A DNA stretch of 64,000 bases from Tachypleus tridentatus (Eukaryota; Arthropoda; Merostomata; Xiphosura; Limulidae): positions 15,259,798-15,323,797 of the forward strand of contig NC_134837.1 in assembly GCF_004210375.1 (NCBI RefSeq), given 5' to 3'. The notes under the pieces were generated by a model. The model worked only from the letters and a program-made list of their open reading frames with translations. It was not told the DNA's origin and searched no databases. The stretch's first letter is position 1. Each line of letters starts with the position of its first letter. Both the position numbers and the translations under genes were made by a program. Below, in pieces: positions 1-11,650 of the stretch.

Positions 1-1130
1 TTCGTAAACCATATACTGTTGATTCTTGCTCTCGAAAATTTTCAACAAATTTAGAGAACAGGTGGGACTTGCGCAATACACATCCAACAATATACGTCAT
101 ATGCATAAAAACAACTACACTGAAACAAATGTATGTATTAAAATAAATGTTTTGGGCTTAATATGTTTTCCAAAATGTAATTGATACGTCTATTTTATAA
201 ACCTCGATAGAGTAAGACAGTAATATTTTAGAAACTGCATAAATACCAGCACTGTACTGTATATCACTCCATTACATCTGATTTTATCTAACAAACTTTG
301 AATTTTTTTTTATTCTGGATACACAACAGAATTAAGAAGTTTAGAAAAATCGATAATTGGATTACACGATAAGATAAAACTAGTTACTGTGCTACGTACG
401 ATAAATTAGAGAAGCAACACTTTTTATGATAAAAATCATGAAAAGGTCACGTACTTGCAAAAGCCAATGTTAAGGTTAGGATTTGAATAGATATCGTCAA
501 GTTCGTTCTAAAAACATACAGTCTTGAATATTTTTCTGTTATCTAATAAAAGATATAACAAATTAATAACATTTCAGGGTGGAGAGCACATTTTTGTTCA
601 CCCCTGTTGGTCTTTAGATTTTCTAAGGATTTGTGTTAAATTTGGTTAGTTGACAGTTGCAGAAACAATATATCTCAGTTTTCAAAACTTTGAATGGCTC
701 AAAGATACAATTTTTTGGTAATATATTTTTTAATTTTTTTGTGTGTGTATAGTCTGATATTTAATTTTGTTTCACCAAAACGATATAATAAAATAATATT
801 TATTCTTAGATTATCTCTTGAGAAACAATGCTGTGTTCAGTAGTTTTGTACAAAAAATATACTACCTATGGTTAAATCGCATCAAGATGTTTCAGAAATA
901 ATTTGAAAACTGACACTCGGTTGTCCAAATATTGAATTTAAAACCGTCTTGTGTAACCAAATTTGACAAGGTAATTGATATATGCAAGTCTAGGCCACAC
1001 TGTCTTGCAGTTATTTAGTGTGTGTTTAATGTAATTTGAAAAGAGACACACAAGGATAATCTATTTGGTAAGTTTAGAGCAAACTTTACACTAAAGGGAC
1101 CACTGGAAAAATGTATATCTGATAATTGTA
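1..1130. other. AT-rich non-coding stretch
   Basis: Frequent stops in all frames and no recognised repeat. A strong donor-like GTAAGT lies near 1067 after an acceptor-like tract ending near 1006, but the segment between has stops in all three frames, so I do not call an exon. Confidence 0.5.
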
Positions 1131-1134
1131 ATGG

Positions 1135-1500
1135 TGATTTATTTTGTTTATTGATATATAATACTGAATCTTTATTTTCTTTAGTGATATCAGACAGTAA
1201 AGTTTTTTTCTACTTACTTGTATTTCACATTGAAGCTTACTTCTGTTTACTGATATGTGACACATAAGCTTTCTTTTGTTTATTGATATCAGACAGTAAT
1301 GTTTCTGTTTACTGGTATCTCACACTGAAACTTTCTTTTGTATATCAATATCTGACAGTAACACTTTCTTCTGTTTAATGACATTCAACAGTAAACCTTT
1401 CTTTTATTTACTGATAACCAACAATAAAGCTTTTTTTTTGTTTACTGATATGTGACACTGACACTTTCTTATGTTTACTGATGTCTGTGTTTACTTTATG
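1135..1500 (+). repeat. Degenerate minisatellite, about 40-bp unit
   Basis: A phrase of the type TTTACTGATATCTGACAGTAA followed by a pyrimidine-rich CTTTCTTTTG recurs about eight times with many substitutions and indels. The degree of divergence points to an old array. It is not coding. Confidence 0.7.
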
Positions 1501-1666
1501 TTTCAGATAAAGAAGTTTAATAATACCTAAACTGTTTGATTGATTTATGTGACAACAAAATGGAACAAAGTAATGTAACGTGTTTTTAGCTATAGTTGTG
1601 TTTGAAAAATCATATTTTTTTTGTAAATTTATAAAGTTACATTTTTATTTTAATGTGTTTGTCCAG

Positions 1667-1734
1667 AGCCAACCAATTCAGGGGATGCATTTCACTGGAT
1701 GCCCAAAGAACATATGTGCTTCTTGTTTTATTTG
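1667..1734 (+). CDS. Candidate internal exon, product unknown
   Basis: This 68-nt segment sits between a good acceptor (pyrimidine-rich tract ending GTCCAG) and a good donor (GTGAGT). All three frames are open. One reads SQPIQGMHFTGCPKNI..., ends with TG and would join with the G of the segment at 2311 to give Trp. Another reads ANQFRGCISLDAQRTYVLLV. I recognise no family. The splice signals are real in the sequence; that it is coding is inference. Transcript evidence would settle the frame. Confidence 0.33.
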
Positions 1735-2310
1735 GTGAGTCATATTCAACAGAGACTGCATGTAGTTGTTTTAGGCCTTTTGTAATCATTAATAATTTTA
1801 ATCTCTTGATGATTTAACTTGGCTCCTCCATATTTTTATAAATATGAAAAATATTGATTTTCTTGTTCATTAGTTTACGTCAAGGATAGGTAGTGCTACC
1901 AATACTGAAGCAAGACACTGCTATTTATAATTTAAAATGCAAGTGACATTGTATTATAGTGATCATTGTGCTGTGTGAGACCTCTGTGTAAACTGTCCTG
2001 TTTTTTTCACTGAATAAATTCTTAAATTCACTTTGTAGTTACATAAGCATGTTACACATTTTTTATGCTACTTTCAGGAGAAATTGTAGACTTTAGGTAC
2101 AGGTGACAGTCAAAACTTAATAAGTAGAATATCCAAACTGTTGATTGTGTTAAGAATCTACCATATTCAGAGGATTTTCTCCCCATCAGTAACTCAGTGA
2201 TAGCTTTGAAAAATTTTACTTATAATAATCCAGTTTTTGTATCTGTGATGGGCACAGCACATATAACCCATATTTTAGCGTGCAATTAACAGCAAACGTT
2301 TCTTTTCCAG

Positions 2311-2359
2311 GTTACTGTTTGCACTGATGAAGCTCTTACCTAGCAAAACTAAAAAATAA
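2311..2359 (+). CDS. Candidate terminal exon, product unknown
   Basis: It follows a strong acceptor (CGTTTCTTTTCCAG). Read with one base completing the previous codon it gives LLFALMKLLPSKTKK and then TAA. The phase fits the candidate exon at 1667-1734, and the joined tail would be a hydrophobic stretch followed by basic residues, like a membrane anchor. It is very short, so chance is a serious alternative. Confidence 0.25.
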
Positions 2360-2692
2360 GTTTTTTATAATTTAAATTAGATAATATAACAGTAAAGTTT
2401 CAGACTTACAATTTACATAAATTAGATTTTTTATGAATATTTAACCTCATTTTTCTCGAGAATATATGGCCAGTGTTACTGATAACTGAACTTTGTAAGA
2501 AGATTTTTTAGTGTTTCTAACAGATTTTATATGGATAGAAAGCATGAGTAAAAGTAGATAGTTTTGGACTTCTGACTCACTCTGTCAGTTAACTCACTAC
2601 TAACTTTCACAGACAGTTGAGAAAGTCAAGACAAGAATATAAGATCAAAATAAGATGTTAATATTAGTTTAGAATGCAGCCATCATAGATAA

Positions 2693-2795
2693 ATGTAACT
2701 TTTCCTCTGTATATTTCAAAATATATAGCATAACCTTTTTAATGATGTAACTTTTCCTCTGTATATTTCAAAATATATAGCATAACCTTTTTAAT
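2693..2795 (+). repeat. Direct tandem duplication, 52-bp unit
   Basis: Two almost identical copies of a 52-base unit beginning ATGTAACTTTTCCTCTG sit back to back (2693-2744 and 2745-2795). This is a recent local duplication with no coding content. Confidence 0.85.
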
Positions 2796-2970
2796 AATTT
2801 TTCAAAGCATTTTAGTTCACATAGTGTATGAGTTGCATCATATTGTGCATGAGCTGAACGCCTTTTTTCAAGCACTCCACAGTAATGCTAAGTACTCACA
2901 ACTAAGTAATAAATACAGTTTCTTTGTGTTCACAAAAGTAGACTTGGTTTTAACTCATAAAAGAAATTTT

Positions 2971-3252
2971 AATGATTGTATCATAGACCAACAATCAATT
3001 ATTTCTAATGATTGTATCATAGACCAACGATCAATTATTTCTGATAATCGTATCATAGACCAATGATCAATTATTTTTGATGATCGTATCATAGACCAAC
3101 AATCAATTATTTCTAATGATTGTATCATAGACCAACGATCAATTATTTCTGATAATCGTATCATAGACCAATGATCAATTATTTTTGATGATCGTATCAT
3201 AGACCAACAATCAATTATTTCTAACGATTGTATCATAGACCAGTGATCAGTT
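2971..3252 (+). repeat. 36-bp minisatellite with 108-bp higher-order unit
   Basis: About 7.8 copies of a 36-base unit containing GTATCATAGACCAA. The copies fall into types that recur in the order B-C-D, B-C-D, giving a 108-bp higher-order repeat. Each junction holds a near-perfect 7-base inverted repeat around a 9-base spacer (for example ACAATCA...TGATTGT). Because 36 is divisible by three, long open frames on both strands (such as the - strand one at 2955-3236) are artefacts of the repeat. Confidence 0.9.
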
Positions 3253-3960
3253 AAAAACAGGAAGTTCTCTTAATAATCTTGTTCCATGATGAGGTTAATG
3301 TTTTACTATTTTTGCTTATTGCCAGAAAATCCTATTATGTTGAATGTTTTGCTGTCTTGAATCTATTACCTTTCTCAAGAAGTATTACACAAGGAAAGTT
3401 TCAGTTAAAGTTGACCAGGTTTATTTTCTTAATATTGTTCTTTTTTTATTTTCTTAGTTTTACTTCCTGACAAAATTATGTCCTTCCCTGTTGGTTATAG
3501 GGTCCTAATCATAAAAACTTTAAACTGCAATACCGTTACTGTTTGTTATGACATCCTAATCACAAAATTACTTTCAGTATTGGAATTAACCTTCTAATTA
3601 GTGACTGGGTTTCCTATGCATTTTACACGAGTAATAGCACACAGTTATTTTGGCCAGCTTATTACACTAGTTCTTTTTGCACACAAATGTTTTATTTTTT
3701 TTTGTAAATTATAGTAAAATTGTAACAACATGATTAAAACCAGTTATTTGACACCTATTAATTTAGGTAATAGTTGAGGAATTAAAGATGATATTCAAGA
3801 AGGATTATCTTATAATTATTAAAACATTATAAAATTTATCACACATATCCATAATCAAAAGTTATTCTTTATATTAGGTGCTACCTCAGAGAAACACTAA
3901 AAGAGACTGCTGACTGTGAAAACATGAATCTTCTGACTTCATGTTTTTTTGTCCTACTTC
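3253..3960. other. AT-rich non-coding stretch
   Basis: No convincing gene. The 63-codon open frame at 3279-3470 has low-complexity Phe/Leu-rich content and no splice context, so I treat it as chance. Confidence 0.45.
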
Positions 3961-4034
3961 ATTCCCAGGGTAATAACCAGGTGAGTTTTTATCACTATGT
4001 GCATTGATTACTTCTCATGCAGACACTTGTGTGC

Positions 4035-4671
4035 CAGTTTACAAACTTGGCCCTACATGTGAACACTACAGTAGTGTTAATGTTTTTGTGTCAGTTTACA
4101 AACTTGGCACTGTGTGTGTGAACACTAAAGAGTGCCAACTGTTAATTGTCAGTTTACAAACTTGGCACTGTGTGTGTGAACACTAAAGAGTGCCAACTGT
4201 TAATTGCAGTAGTGTTAATGTTTTGTGTCAGTTTACAAACTTGGCACTGTGTGTGTGAACACTAAAGAGTGCCAACTGTTAATTGCCAGTTTACAAACTT
4301 GGCACTGTGTGTGTGAACACTAAAGAGTGCCAACTGTTAATTGCCAGTTTTCAAACTTGGCACTGTGTGTGTGAACACTAAAGAGTGCCAACTGTTAATT
4401 GCCAGTTTACAAACTTGGCACTGTGTGTGTGAACACTAAAGAGTGCCAACTGTTAATTGCCAGTTTTCAAACTTGGCACTGTGTGTGTGAACACTAAAGA
4501 GTGCCAACTGTTAATTGCCAGTTTACAAACTTGGCCCTACATGTGAACACTACAGTAGTGTTAATGTTTTTGTGTCAGTTTACAAACTTGGCACTGTGTG
4601 TGTGAACACTAAAGAGTGCCAACTGTTAATTGCCAGTTTTCAAACTTAGCACTGTGTGTGTTTGAAATGCT
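4035..4671 (+). repeat. 58-bp minisatellite with internal 8-bp hairpin
   Basis: About ten copies of a 58-base unit starting CAGTTTACAAACTTGG. Each unit contains TTGGCACT and, about 20 bases later, its reverse complement AGTGCCAA, so every unit can form an 8-bp hairpin. Two variant units (near 4048 and 4533) replace the GTGTGTGTG part with CCCTACATGTG and add a CAGTAGTGTTAATGTTT segment, giving a second level of periodicity. Confidence 0.9.
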
Positions 4672-4753
4672 TATCTTAATTTCCATCTTAAAAACGCTGA
4701 TAGAAGTAAATCATTTCATAATTCAAGAACAACTATATAAAATATGTGTACAG

Positions 4754-4823
4754 GCATGCTTTGTACTATAGAGTATTATTCAAGCAGCTGAACTCTGTAG
4801 AGATTTTTCTCACTTTTCTAATG
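4754..4823 (+). CDS. Candidate internal exon, product unknown
   Basis: A 70-nt segment between an acceptor (ATGTGTACAG) and a canonical donor (GTAAGTT). With one base completing the upstream codon it reads HALYYRVLFKQLNSVEIFLT followed by FLM and ends in phase 0. The amino-acid mix is protein-like, with alternating hydrophobic positions typical of a helix. I do not recognise the family. It may belong with the next candidate at 5085. Confidence 0.35.
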
Positions 4824-5084
4824 GTAAGTTATAAATATGAAACAGATCTCTGTTGTATATTACTCATTTTAATTCTTCCTTTATACATCAGAAACTTGTT
4901 TTCATATCTGTTCAGATCACAATTACAAATTATAAAAAATACACAAATAGTCCACTCATGTTGTGTGAAATCACTGGATCAGTTACAACATTATTGCTGT
5001 TGTAGGACACCACACATATAGTTAGCTCAGCAATGTAACTGGTAATTAAAATACAGTATACCACATTTTAAATCCTTAACAAAG

Positions 5085-5171
5085 ACTCTTTATCAATTAT
5101 CATCGAATGGAAGAAAAAAATTCCAAAGATACCTGAGAAAACTTGGAAACAAAAATGTCTTAGATGTTTGA
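5085..5171 (+). CDS. Candidate terminal exon or decayed coding block
   Basis: In phase with the exon candidate at 4754-4823 it reads TLYQLSSNGRKKFQRYLRKL and then GNKNVLDV and TGA. A different frame is open from about 5074 to 5270 and contains TWKQKCLRCLNDDEMTTVKQ and a Cys-rich SCYCRCYRHG, ending near a donor-like GTAAAGT at 5256. Two overlapping protein-like frames suggest a frameshifted pseudogene as much as a live exon. The acceptor (TTAACAAAG) is weak. Confidence 0.28.
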   Translation, partial: TLYQLSSNGRKKFQRYLRKLGNKNVLDV

Positions 5172-5279
5172 ATGATGATGAGATGACAACTGTTAAACAA
5201 CACATTATATTAAGTTGCTACTGTAGATGTTATAGACACGGTTATCAAAAATTCAGTAAAGTCACTAGCTAAAACCAAA

Positions 5280-6600
5280 TTTAATTAATAAAACAACAGT
5301 CTAGTGTATGCTGTGCATTAACAATTGCAGCATTACATAATGTTGAAAATACTTCTTAATAAATACAATATAAAAATTAATTACCTCAACTTTTCTAATG
5401 TTACTGTAACAAACTAAGTGTGTATATATGTATTTATGTATGTGACCGAAACAATAATTATAATGTAGTGCAACCTATCAGATGTCACCAAAAACAAAAA
5501 TATATTAAAAGTATTTTCAGTTTGGGTATTCTAGGTTCAGACAATTAGAAACATAACTACAGTACATGCAACAACCATTTCTGTATCATAGAACATCATT
5601 TTAACTACTCTCCTAATAATAACACAACTTTCCTTAGGACTGTACTTGAAGGTTTGATTATATCTTTATTAATGCTATTTACAAATATAGTTTTTAAAAA
5701 AGTAACTGTTGTTTTTTCAATAAACGTTACCACATTTAATAGATAAAAACATTACAGTTTGTATTAGTACAATCCGAACACTTCTTCCTAGCACTATTTG
5801 CCAGAAAATAAAACATTTTTTTTTAATGTTCACTTTTTCTAAATTTCTTTGCTATAACACTGTCTTAAAACAGCCGAGTGTCTGCTATCACTAACTAGTA
5901 AGCTTCCCACAGGTTGTTGAGTATCATGAATGTTACTAATTGTTTAACTTTTGTTTCTCATTTCAAGGTTTTAATTGGTTAATGTGCAGCTCCTACTGTC
6001 CTGTCAAAGTACATGACATGTGTTACTCATGAGATGCCTGTAAGCATACCTTGTGATAAAAATTTTATTATTATTTTTACCTAATCTACCTTATCTAACC
6101 TAGAACATTTCTACTTTTTACATTTTAGTTAATTTTAAAATGAAAATCAAGGAACACATGAAAACAAGAAATAAGGTACTTAGCTGGGTCATCTTCTTTT
6201 TGCTGTCACCTGTCGATGATACTTAATCCCACTTTTTAATACTAATTGTACTACTGCAATAAATAACGTTTTATTTAATTAAATAGTGTTCCAAAGAACA
6301 AATAATAATATGCAAAAATCAGAATATATTCCAAAGCTATCACAATTATTCTGGCTTTCGAACTGTGTAACAAAAACCGTTAGAAATTCACCTTAACTCA
6401 GGGTATCTATCCTGTGGAAATAAAGCTTAAACTGGAAGCAAAAGTGACAATTATGTCTCTAGAAAACAATATATCATTTGATAGATGTAAACGTTAGCTT
6501 TCTGTTGGTTATAAATAATATAATATTAAATGTCAGAGAGAAGTACTTGTATTTGTGAAAGACAGAATGTGGAAGGTGGGCATGGCATAAGGGCTTTTAT
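5280..6600. other. AT-rich non-coding stretch
   Basis: I see no gene, SINE or tandem array here; short A/T runs only. Confidence 0.45.
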
Positions 6601-6607
6601 TTTCCAG

Positions 6608-6787
6608 TTTATGGCTCTGAAACCAAATAAGATTGAAGGCTATAAAAATTATGGTTTGCCTGAGAAATAGCTTTATTATAATGAAGAATTAACATTGAAT
6701 TCCAAAATTCTTGCACAAATGGTAAATAAATTAAAAACAGAAGACATAGGTAATAAGTATCGTGATTCTCATGTTAAGGAAGATTGA
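6608..6787 (+). pseudogene. Exon-like segment with one in-frame stop
   Basis: It starts right after a strong acceptor (GGGCTTTTATTTTCCAG). The frame reads FMALKPNKIEGYKNYGLPEK, TAG at 6668-6670, then continues in the same frame for 38 codons (LYYNEELTLNSKILAQMVNK...) to TGA at 6785. Either the real exon ends at the TAG, or a CAG codon has mutated and this is a decayed exon. I do not recognise the product. Confidence 0.3.
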
Positions 6788-6789
6788 AG

Positions 6790-8139
6790 TTTTTAAAAAA
6801 ATATTTCCTTATAAAATTAAGAATTGAAAACTTCAGTGATATTAAAAGCATTAATTATGTTTTGATGTCAAGCTTATTTATGTATGTTGATAATAAAGTA
6901 GTTCAATTACACTTTGAATTTAACTCTGTGAAAGATTGTGACCTACACAATATCTAAGGGTTAACAGTGTGACTATTACAAAGGTAAATTAAGATACTTT
7001 GGTGTGGCAAATGCAATTATAACACATGAATGAAAAGTTTAGCTCAACTCATCTTTAGCTCACTAAAGAAGACTGAGATCAGAATATAAGGTTTTAAACA
7101 AAGAAACGTAATAACAGGGAGGCAGAAGAGAAAGTGAGCAAATAACAAGATACAAACTTTTATGTGTCACAGGTGTTGTTTATAGTAAGGAATTAATACA
7201 TATTAATTATATTATACTATATTAACTCAATGAAATTATAATTCAAGTGTAGAAGAAGTTTCAATACAACTCACTTGGGACCTATAAACAATTCTAAATG
7301 TAACAAACAGTCCTTACCTTCCTCTCTTTTTAGCTTTTAGTTTCATTTAATATCAAGTAGTAATTAAAAGAGTTGTGGTTGTGAGTCTTGTAGAAATATA
7401 GGATGGTCTATTTTGCATTCTTATACATGTCATAAAATAAAGGAGGGAGATTGGTAGTTTTACACTGTAGAATTCTAAGTGCAGTTTTATTTCTACTTTA
7501 AAATTATATGTAAATATTACACGTAACTGCTTTTCCACAGCTGGCTACAGAAAGAGAAAGGTTGCAGGAGTTGAGATGTTGTGGTTTTAAGCACTCAGCT
7601 CCTAACCCTTAACTCATTTTCCATTGGTGCTGGTTAGTTTTATATTGGCATCTGGATATTGTCTGATATGTTGAATACCTTCAGTGTATTTGGATGCTAT
7701 GGCCACAGGTGTTATCCATTGTGACAACAAAGACTGGTAATTCAAAAATAATTGTTAAATTTTTAAGTTTCTTTGTAAAGTTTGATTTCTATATGTGTGT
7801 GTATATGTATAATATGCATGTGACATCCATTTTTTTGTGTGTAAAATTTTATTAAGATACTGTACTGATATTCAAATCAAATTACATTATGTAATTTTTT
7901 CCATTGTCATATACATGATGTTATCAGCCTAATGGAAACATTATTTCAATACCTAAAGGTTATTATGTATGGTTTTAACTTTCATTTTAGAATAAATCTA
8001 CACAAAAGCATTTAAAGAAATCTTCATAAAAGTATTTGAAAGTTATATGTATAAAAAAGAAAAGTTCTATTTAAAGATTTCCATGTATGTTTTGTGTTAC
8101 ATTACACTGAAAATAAAGAAATATAACACATTGAATACT
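6790..8139. other. AT-rich non-coding stretch
   Basis: Nothing supported. The 61-codon - strand frame at 7353-7538 lacks splice context and protein-like composition. Confidence 0.45.
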
Positions 8140-8147
8140 GAGAAGTC

Positions 8148-8276
8148 CAGGGCTGTGGAGAGCCATTATGGGCCCCAGAGCAGCAAGCATTAAGCCTCCC
8201 ACTCACACTAAGGCATTATATATAGGCTCTCCTCCTGAGCCCCAGCTCCCCTGATCACTCTTTTTCATCAGGTCTG
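8148..8276. mobile_element. hAT-type MITE (129 bp) with 8-bp target duplication
   Basis: The 8-base GAGAAGTC flanks the element on both sides (8140-8147 and 8277-8284). The left end is CAGGGCTGTGGAGAGCC, a classic hAT-superfamily terminus; the right end reads CAGACCTGATGAAAAAG on the opposite strand, a diverged inverted match. Inside, GGGCT...GGAGAGCC has complementary GGCTCTCC...AGCCC, so the element folds on itself. It has no coding capacity and would be mobilised in trans by a hAT transposase. Confidence 0.8.
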
Positions 8277-8284
8277 GAGAAGTC

Positions 8285-10440
8285 AACACATATAAATTAA
8301 TGGTTATCTGATGATGCCAAACCATAGAAAGTTTGATTTAAACCACTAATGAGTGATGCACTGTTTGGCCTAGTTGTTTGTGATTGTTAAATGAATTGTT
8401 TTGGTTTTGCCTTCATAATATGATTAAAAGTGTGAAAACTAATATTTATTATATTCATCTTAATTTTCACTGTGTGTTTATTTTTCCACAAACTCTTTCC
8501 ATACTTTTAGAGGTGCCATGATCAAACTTGGTAGGTGAACACAGGGTTGCTTAGGGATGTCCTTAGCTGCACAGCATAAAGTCTCCACAAATGGTAACCA
8601 AAACATGCCTGTTAGACCCCCTAAACATGATGAGGGTCTAAAACTGGCTGTTTAGGGTTTCCAAACCCAAATTTGACATTACAATTAGTGTTTTTGGTCT
8701 CCTTAGGATCCTGAGGGGTGCTATCCCTGAAACTGTGTTCATACCATAACTCACAAGCTGGTGAATCCAAACGTGGTAGATGTTCTTGGATTACACAACT
8801 AGGTGGGTGGACTAAATGTTTGTTTTTCTAGGTACAGACCCCATCACAGAGTAGTTTTAAAAGTAGTTGAGGATAATTTAGGAACTTAATTAGTATAGTT
8901 AGCTTTTATGAATAAGAGGGGAGCTTTAAATCATACAGCAGAACATTGGTATTTTATGATGGTACATACTAAATGTCTGGGTGTAATGAAGGAAACCATA
9001 AAATGAAGGGTGTGGAATTTTTGTAAAAATAATTTTTAAACAATCTAGTTATTCCCTCTTTATTCCTAAAAACACAGTGTATGTGATGTCAGTTTTCTTT
9101 ATATACATCTATACTACACATGCATAGTTTCATCTAAGCCTATTCGTGGGTCAATCTGTGCATTCCAGTAATGACAAGTTTCTACATTTTCCAAGTTGAT
9201 GTTGAGATTTTCTACTAATTTATATGCTGTAACGTATTATAACAATTACCATTTAACTTCTGTTTTCTTTTAAGTAAGAAAGAAAGTCTACTTTCACCAT
9301 ACAAAACAAATATTTCAAGATACAAGGAAAATAATTATTTACATTAAGTATATAGTTATTTTTCAAATACTAATAGGAAAAGCTTCTATTCACAATGTTT
9401 GTTTTCCTAGTATAAAAGACTTCAGGGTCTCCAAAATCTCAAATAAAACTCCAAAATTTTGTGTACTATAACAGCAGTTAAAAGAACTGTCGATTTCCCC
9501 TTTCCATACCTACTCAAGGATATATCTTTACTCAGCTATGTTCAAGTCCATTTTTCTAACTACTCATAGATATCTGCTGCATGTAGTCAGTGACTCTCCA
9601 ATATTAAAACTAGATGTAGAAAGGTCATACACATGTACTAAGTTCCTAATTTAGAAAAGGATTATATAACCTTAAAATGTTCTTTAAGGCTTACATTTCA
9701 TGACCTATCTTTGTGTCAAGTCCTCATGTTATGAACTCTCAATCATTTCAATGAGTTGCATTAAAACTTGTCCAAGTCAGTATGAATATAGATATTATAA
9801 ACGACCTTTAACCTTGGTAATCTAGTGTTGTGCAATATTGCACTAGAATTTTGGTCCACGTTAAAAGTGTGGTGTCATTACAAGTCTTCTAATCCACATT
9901 TTTGTTCTATGCCTTATTTTCTCCAGCTCAAACAACCAAAGAGTTCAATAAGAAACAAGAAACATAGGAGATAAACTGCCAGAAGTATTGACTGTAAGAA
10001 TAAAACAAAAACACTTTTCTGTACTTTTATATGTGTGTTTTTCCCTTGAAATCTCTTTTCATTTTATCCTCTCTATAATTTTCTTGGATCCTGCTGTACT
10101 GGAAATATTTCATATTGTGTAGTATAAATTTGCTTCAATATTACCTAGTATGGTGTTTTGGCATTTTGAAACTTAATTATTTAAAAAATAATAAAATTTA
10201 TTGTGTTCTTTTGTATTAATATCAAATGATCATTTCTGACATTGTACGTTGCCAGTTGGTCCATGTGATATGCTCACACTGTGTCATGCTTGTATTGTTT
10301 AAGTACTATAAGCACTAACTGAGTCTAGCCTCCTGGATTATCAAAAAACAGAATATTGTCATAGTTTGTAATGACCTTTCAAGTGTACAAGTAAATTTCT
10401 TGGCAGACTTATTAAGTGGATAAGAAGCTACTTTATGACA
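8285..10440. other. Non-coding stretch, possible old repeat near 8510-8870
   Basis: 8510-8870 is less AT-rich, with phrases such as TTAGGGTTTCCAAACCC, and may be an unidentified old repeat. No frame in it is protein-like. The rest is AT-rich without recognised features. Confidence 0.35.
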
Positions 10441-10455
10441 TTTTACATATTTTTA

Positions 10456-10520
10456 GTGGTGGTGCTGGGGGGGGGGCTTGAGCCCCCCAAATGAGCCAAG
10501 CCCCCTCAGCCCCCCAATAT
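10456..10520 (+). mobile_element. GC-rich hAT-like terminus
   Basis: A run starting TAGTGGTGGTGCTGGGG leads into a G-tract, a perfect 8-bp hairpin GGGGGGCTTGAGCCCCCC and further CCCCC blocks. Termini of this style (CAGNGGCGG... then G/C runs) are known for hAT elements of the ZMYM-associated type. It lies about 240 bases upstream of a hAT transposase remnant in the same orientation, so it is probably that element's left end. I did not find a matching right end. Confidence 0.4.
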
Positions 10521-10756
10521 TGTTACCTACATATATTCATAAAATATGGAAGACACAATCGTCTATGTTGCTTAACAATTAGCATCAAAGAGACATAGAA
10601 CTGTAGAACTCAACATCTTCATCAAGATGGAAGTATGTGTCATGCATCCCATAGCAACGTACTGAATGCACTGAAACTCGTGTTGTATTGCTGCTCCCTG
10701 TGTAATGCCATTCTATCTTGAGCTTTAACGAAGATTAGACAACCCTAAAGTGTCTT

Positions 10757-11650
10757 GTGGAGGGGGACAATGTTCACAGAACCACTGAATCAAAGGGCCT
10801 GTGCATCCTCCTAGATCAGCAGTTCGTAACCAGTCTAGTGGCCATAGAAAAACTATTGCTGATGATAAAACAGCTATCAGACCACCTCCAGTCACCTGAC
10901 CTGCAGCTGGCCTCTGCAGAGGATGTAGTACAATCTGTCATATCAGAAATGAGAACTGAAGAAGCATGGAAAGACTTGGAAGAGTCTGCTGAGGATACAT
11001 GTAAGAAAGTGGGAATATGTACTGAGACGATGTATCAAGGTGGAGAGTGATCTGCCCCCAGACACCTGGACAAATTCATAATCACATCTAGTACTGGCCA
11101 AAGAAATGAACAAACACAAGATGCCAGGAGACACGCCTTCTTTGCCATCATAGACAGGATGCTTAACAAGCTGAATAGAAGATTCTCCTCTGATGCCTGC
11201 AGTGTTCTGATGGGTGGAACTGCATTGAACACCAAACACTTCACATTTCTGGACAAACAAGCACTTTTAGGAATGGCAGTAAACTATGGTGTGGCAGAGG
11301 ATGACCTCACAGTGGAGGTCCACCAGTTGAACTGGCTAATTGCCAGGAAGAAAGACAAGGGGCAGGAATTATCCACACCATTGGATCTTGTAACTGTGCT
11401 GGAGCCCTACAAGGATGCCTTCATGGATCTCCACAAACTTGTATACATCGCTGTGACCCTGCCTGTGAGAGAAGTTTCTCATGTCTGAAGCTTCTCAAGA
11501 CGAACTTGTGTCAACAGCAGTGGTAACAACTGCACCAGCAACCTTGCTGTCATATCAGTAAACTCCAGGAGGGCAAAACAACTTGATATTGATACTGTTA
11601 TAGACACATTTGCTGCCAATCATCAGAACAGGTGCATTGTTTTGAAGTAA
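10757..11650 (+). pseudogene. hAT-family transposase remnant (C-terminal part)
   Basis: The frame beginning MEGDNVHRTTESKGLCILLD matches the helical middle of hAT transposases of the ZMYM1/52-kDa-repressor type. It is broken by an in-frame TGA at 11048-11050 and continues in the same frame through DARRHAFFAIIDRMLNKLNR to 11466. A frameshift there leads to the hallmark hAT dimerisation motif CERSFSCLKLLKTNL, and after another stop and shift to NLAVISVNSRRAKQLDID and a terminal TAA at 11650. A live transposase excises and re-inserts elements with 8-bp target duplications; this one cannot. The N-terminal zinc finger and much of the catalytic part are missing, so it is a deleted dead copy. Family assignment rests on the CERSF motif and general pattern, not on a search. 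Confidence 0.8.

Noticed and set aside
2955-3236. 93-codon - strand frame of IIDxWSMI repeats
   Set aside because: Produced by the 36-bp minisatellite. The opposite strand is open as well for the same reason.
10943-11260. 105-codon and 73-codon - strand frames
   Set aside because: Antisense to the hAT transposase remnant, whose + strand frame has recognisable motifs.
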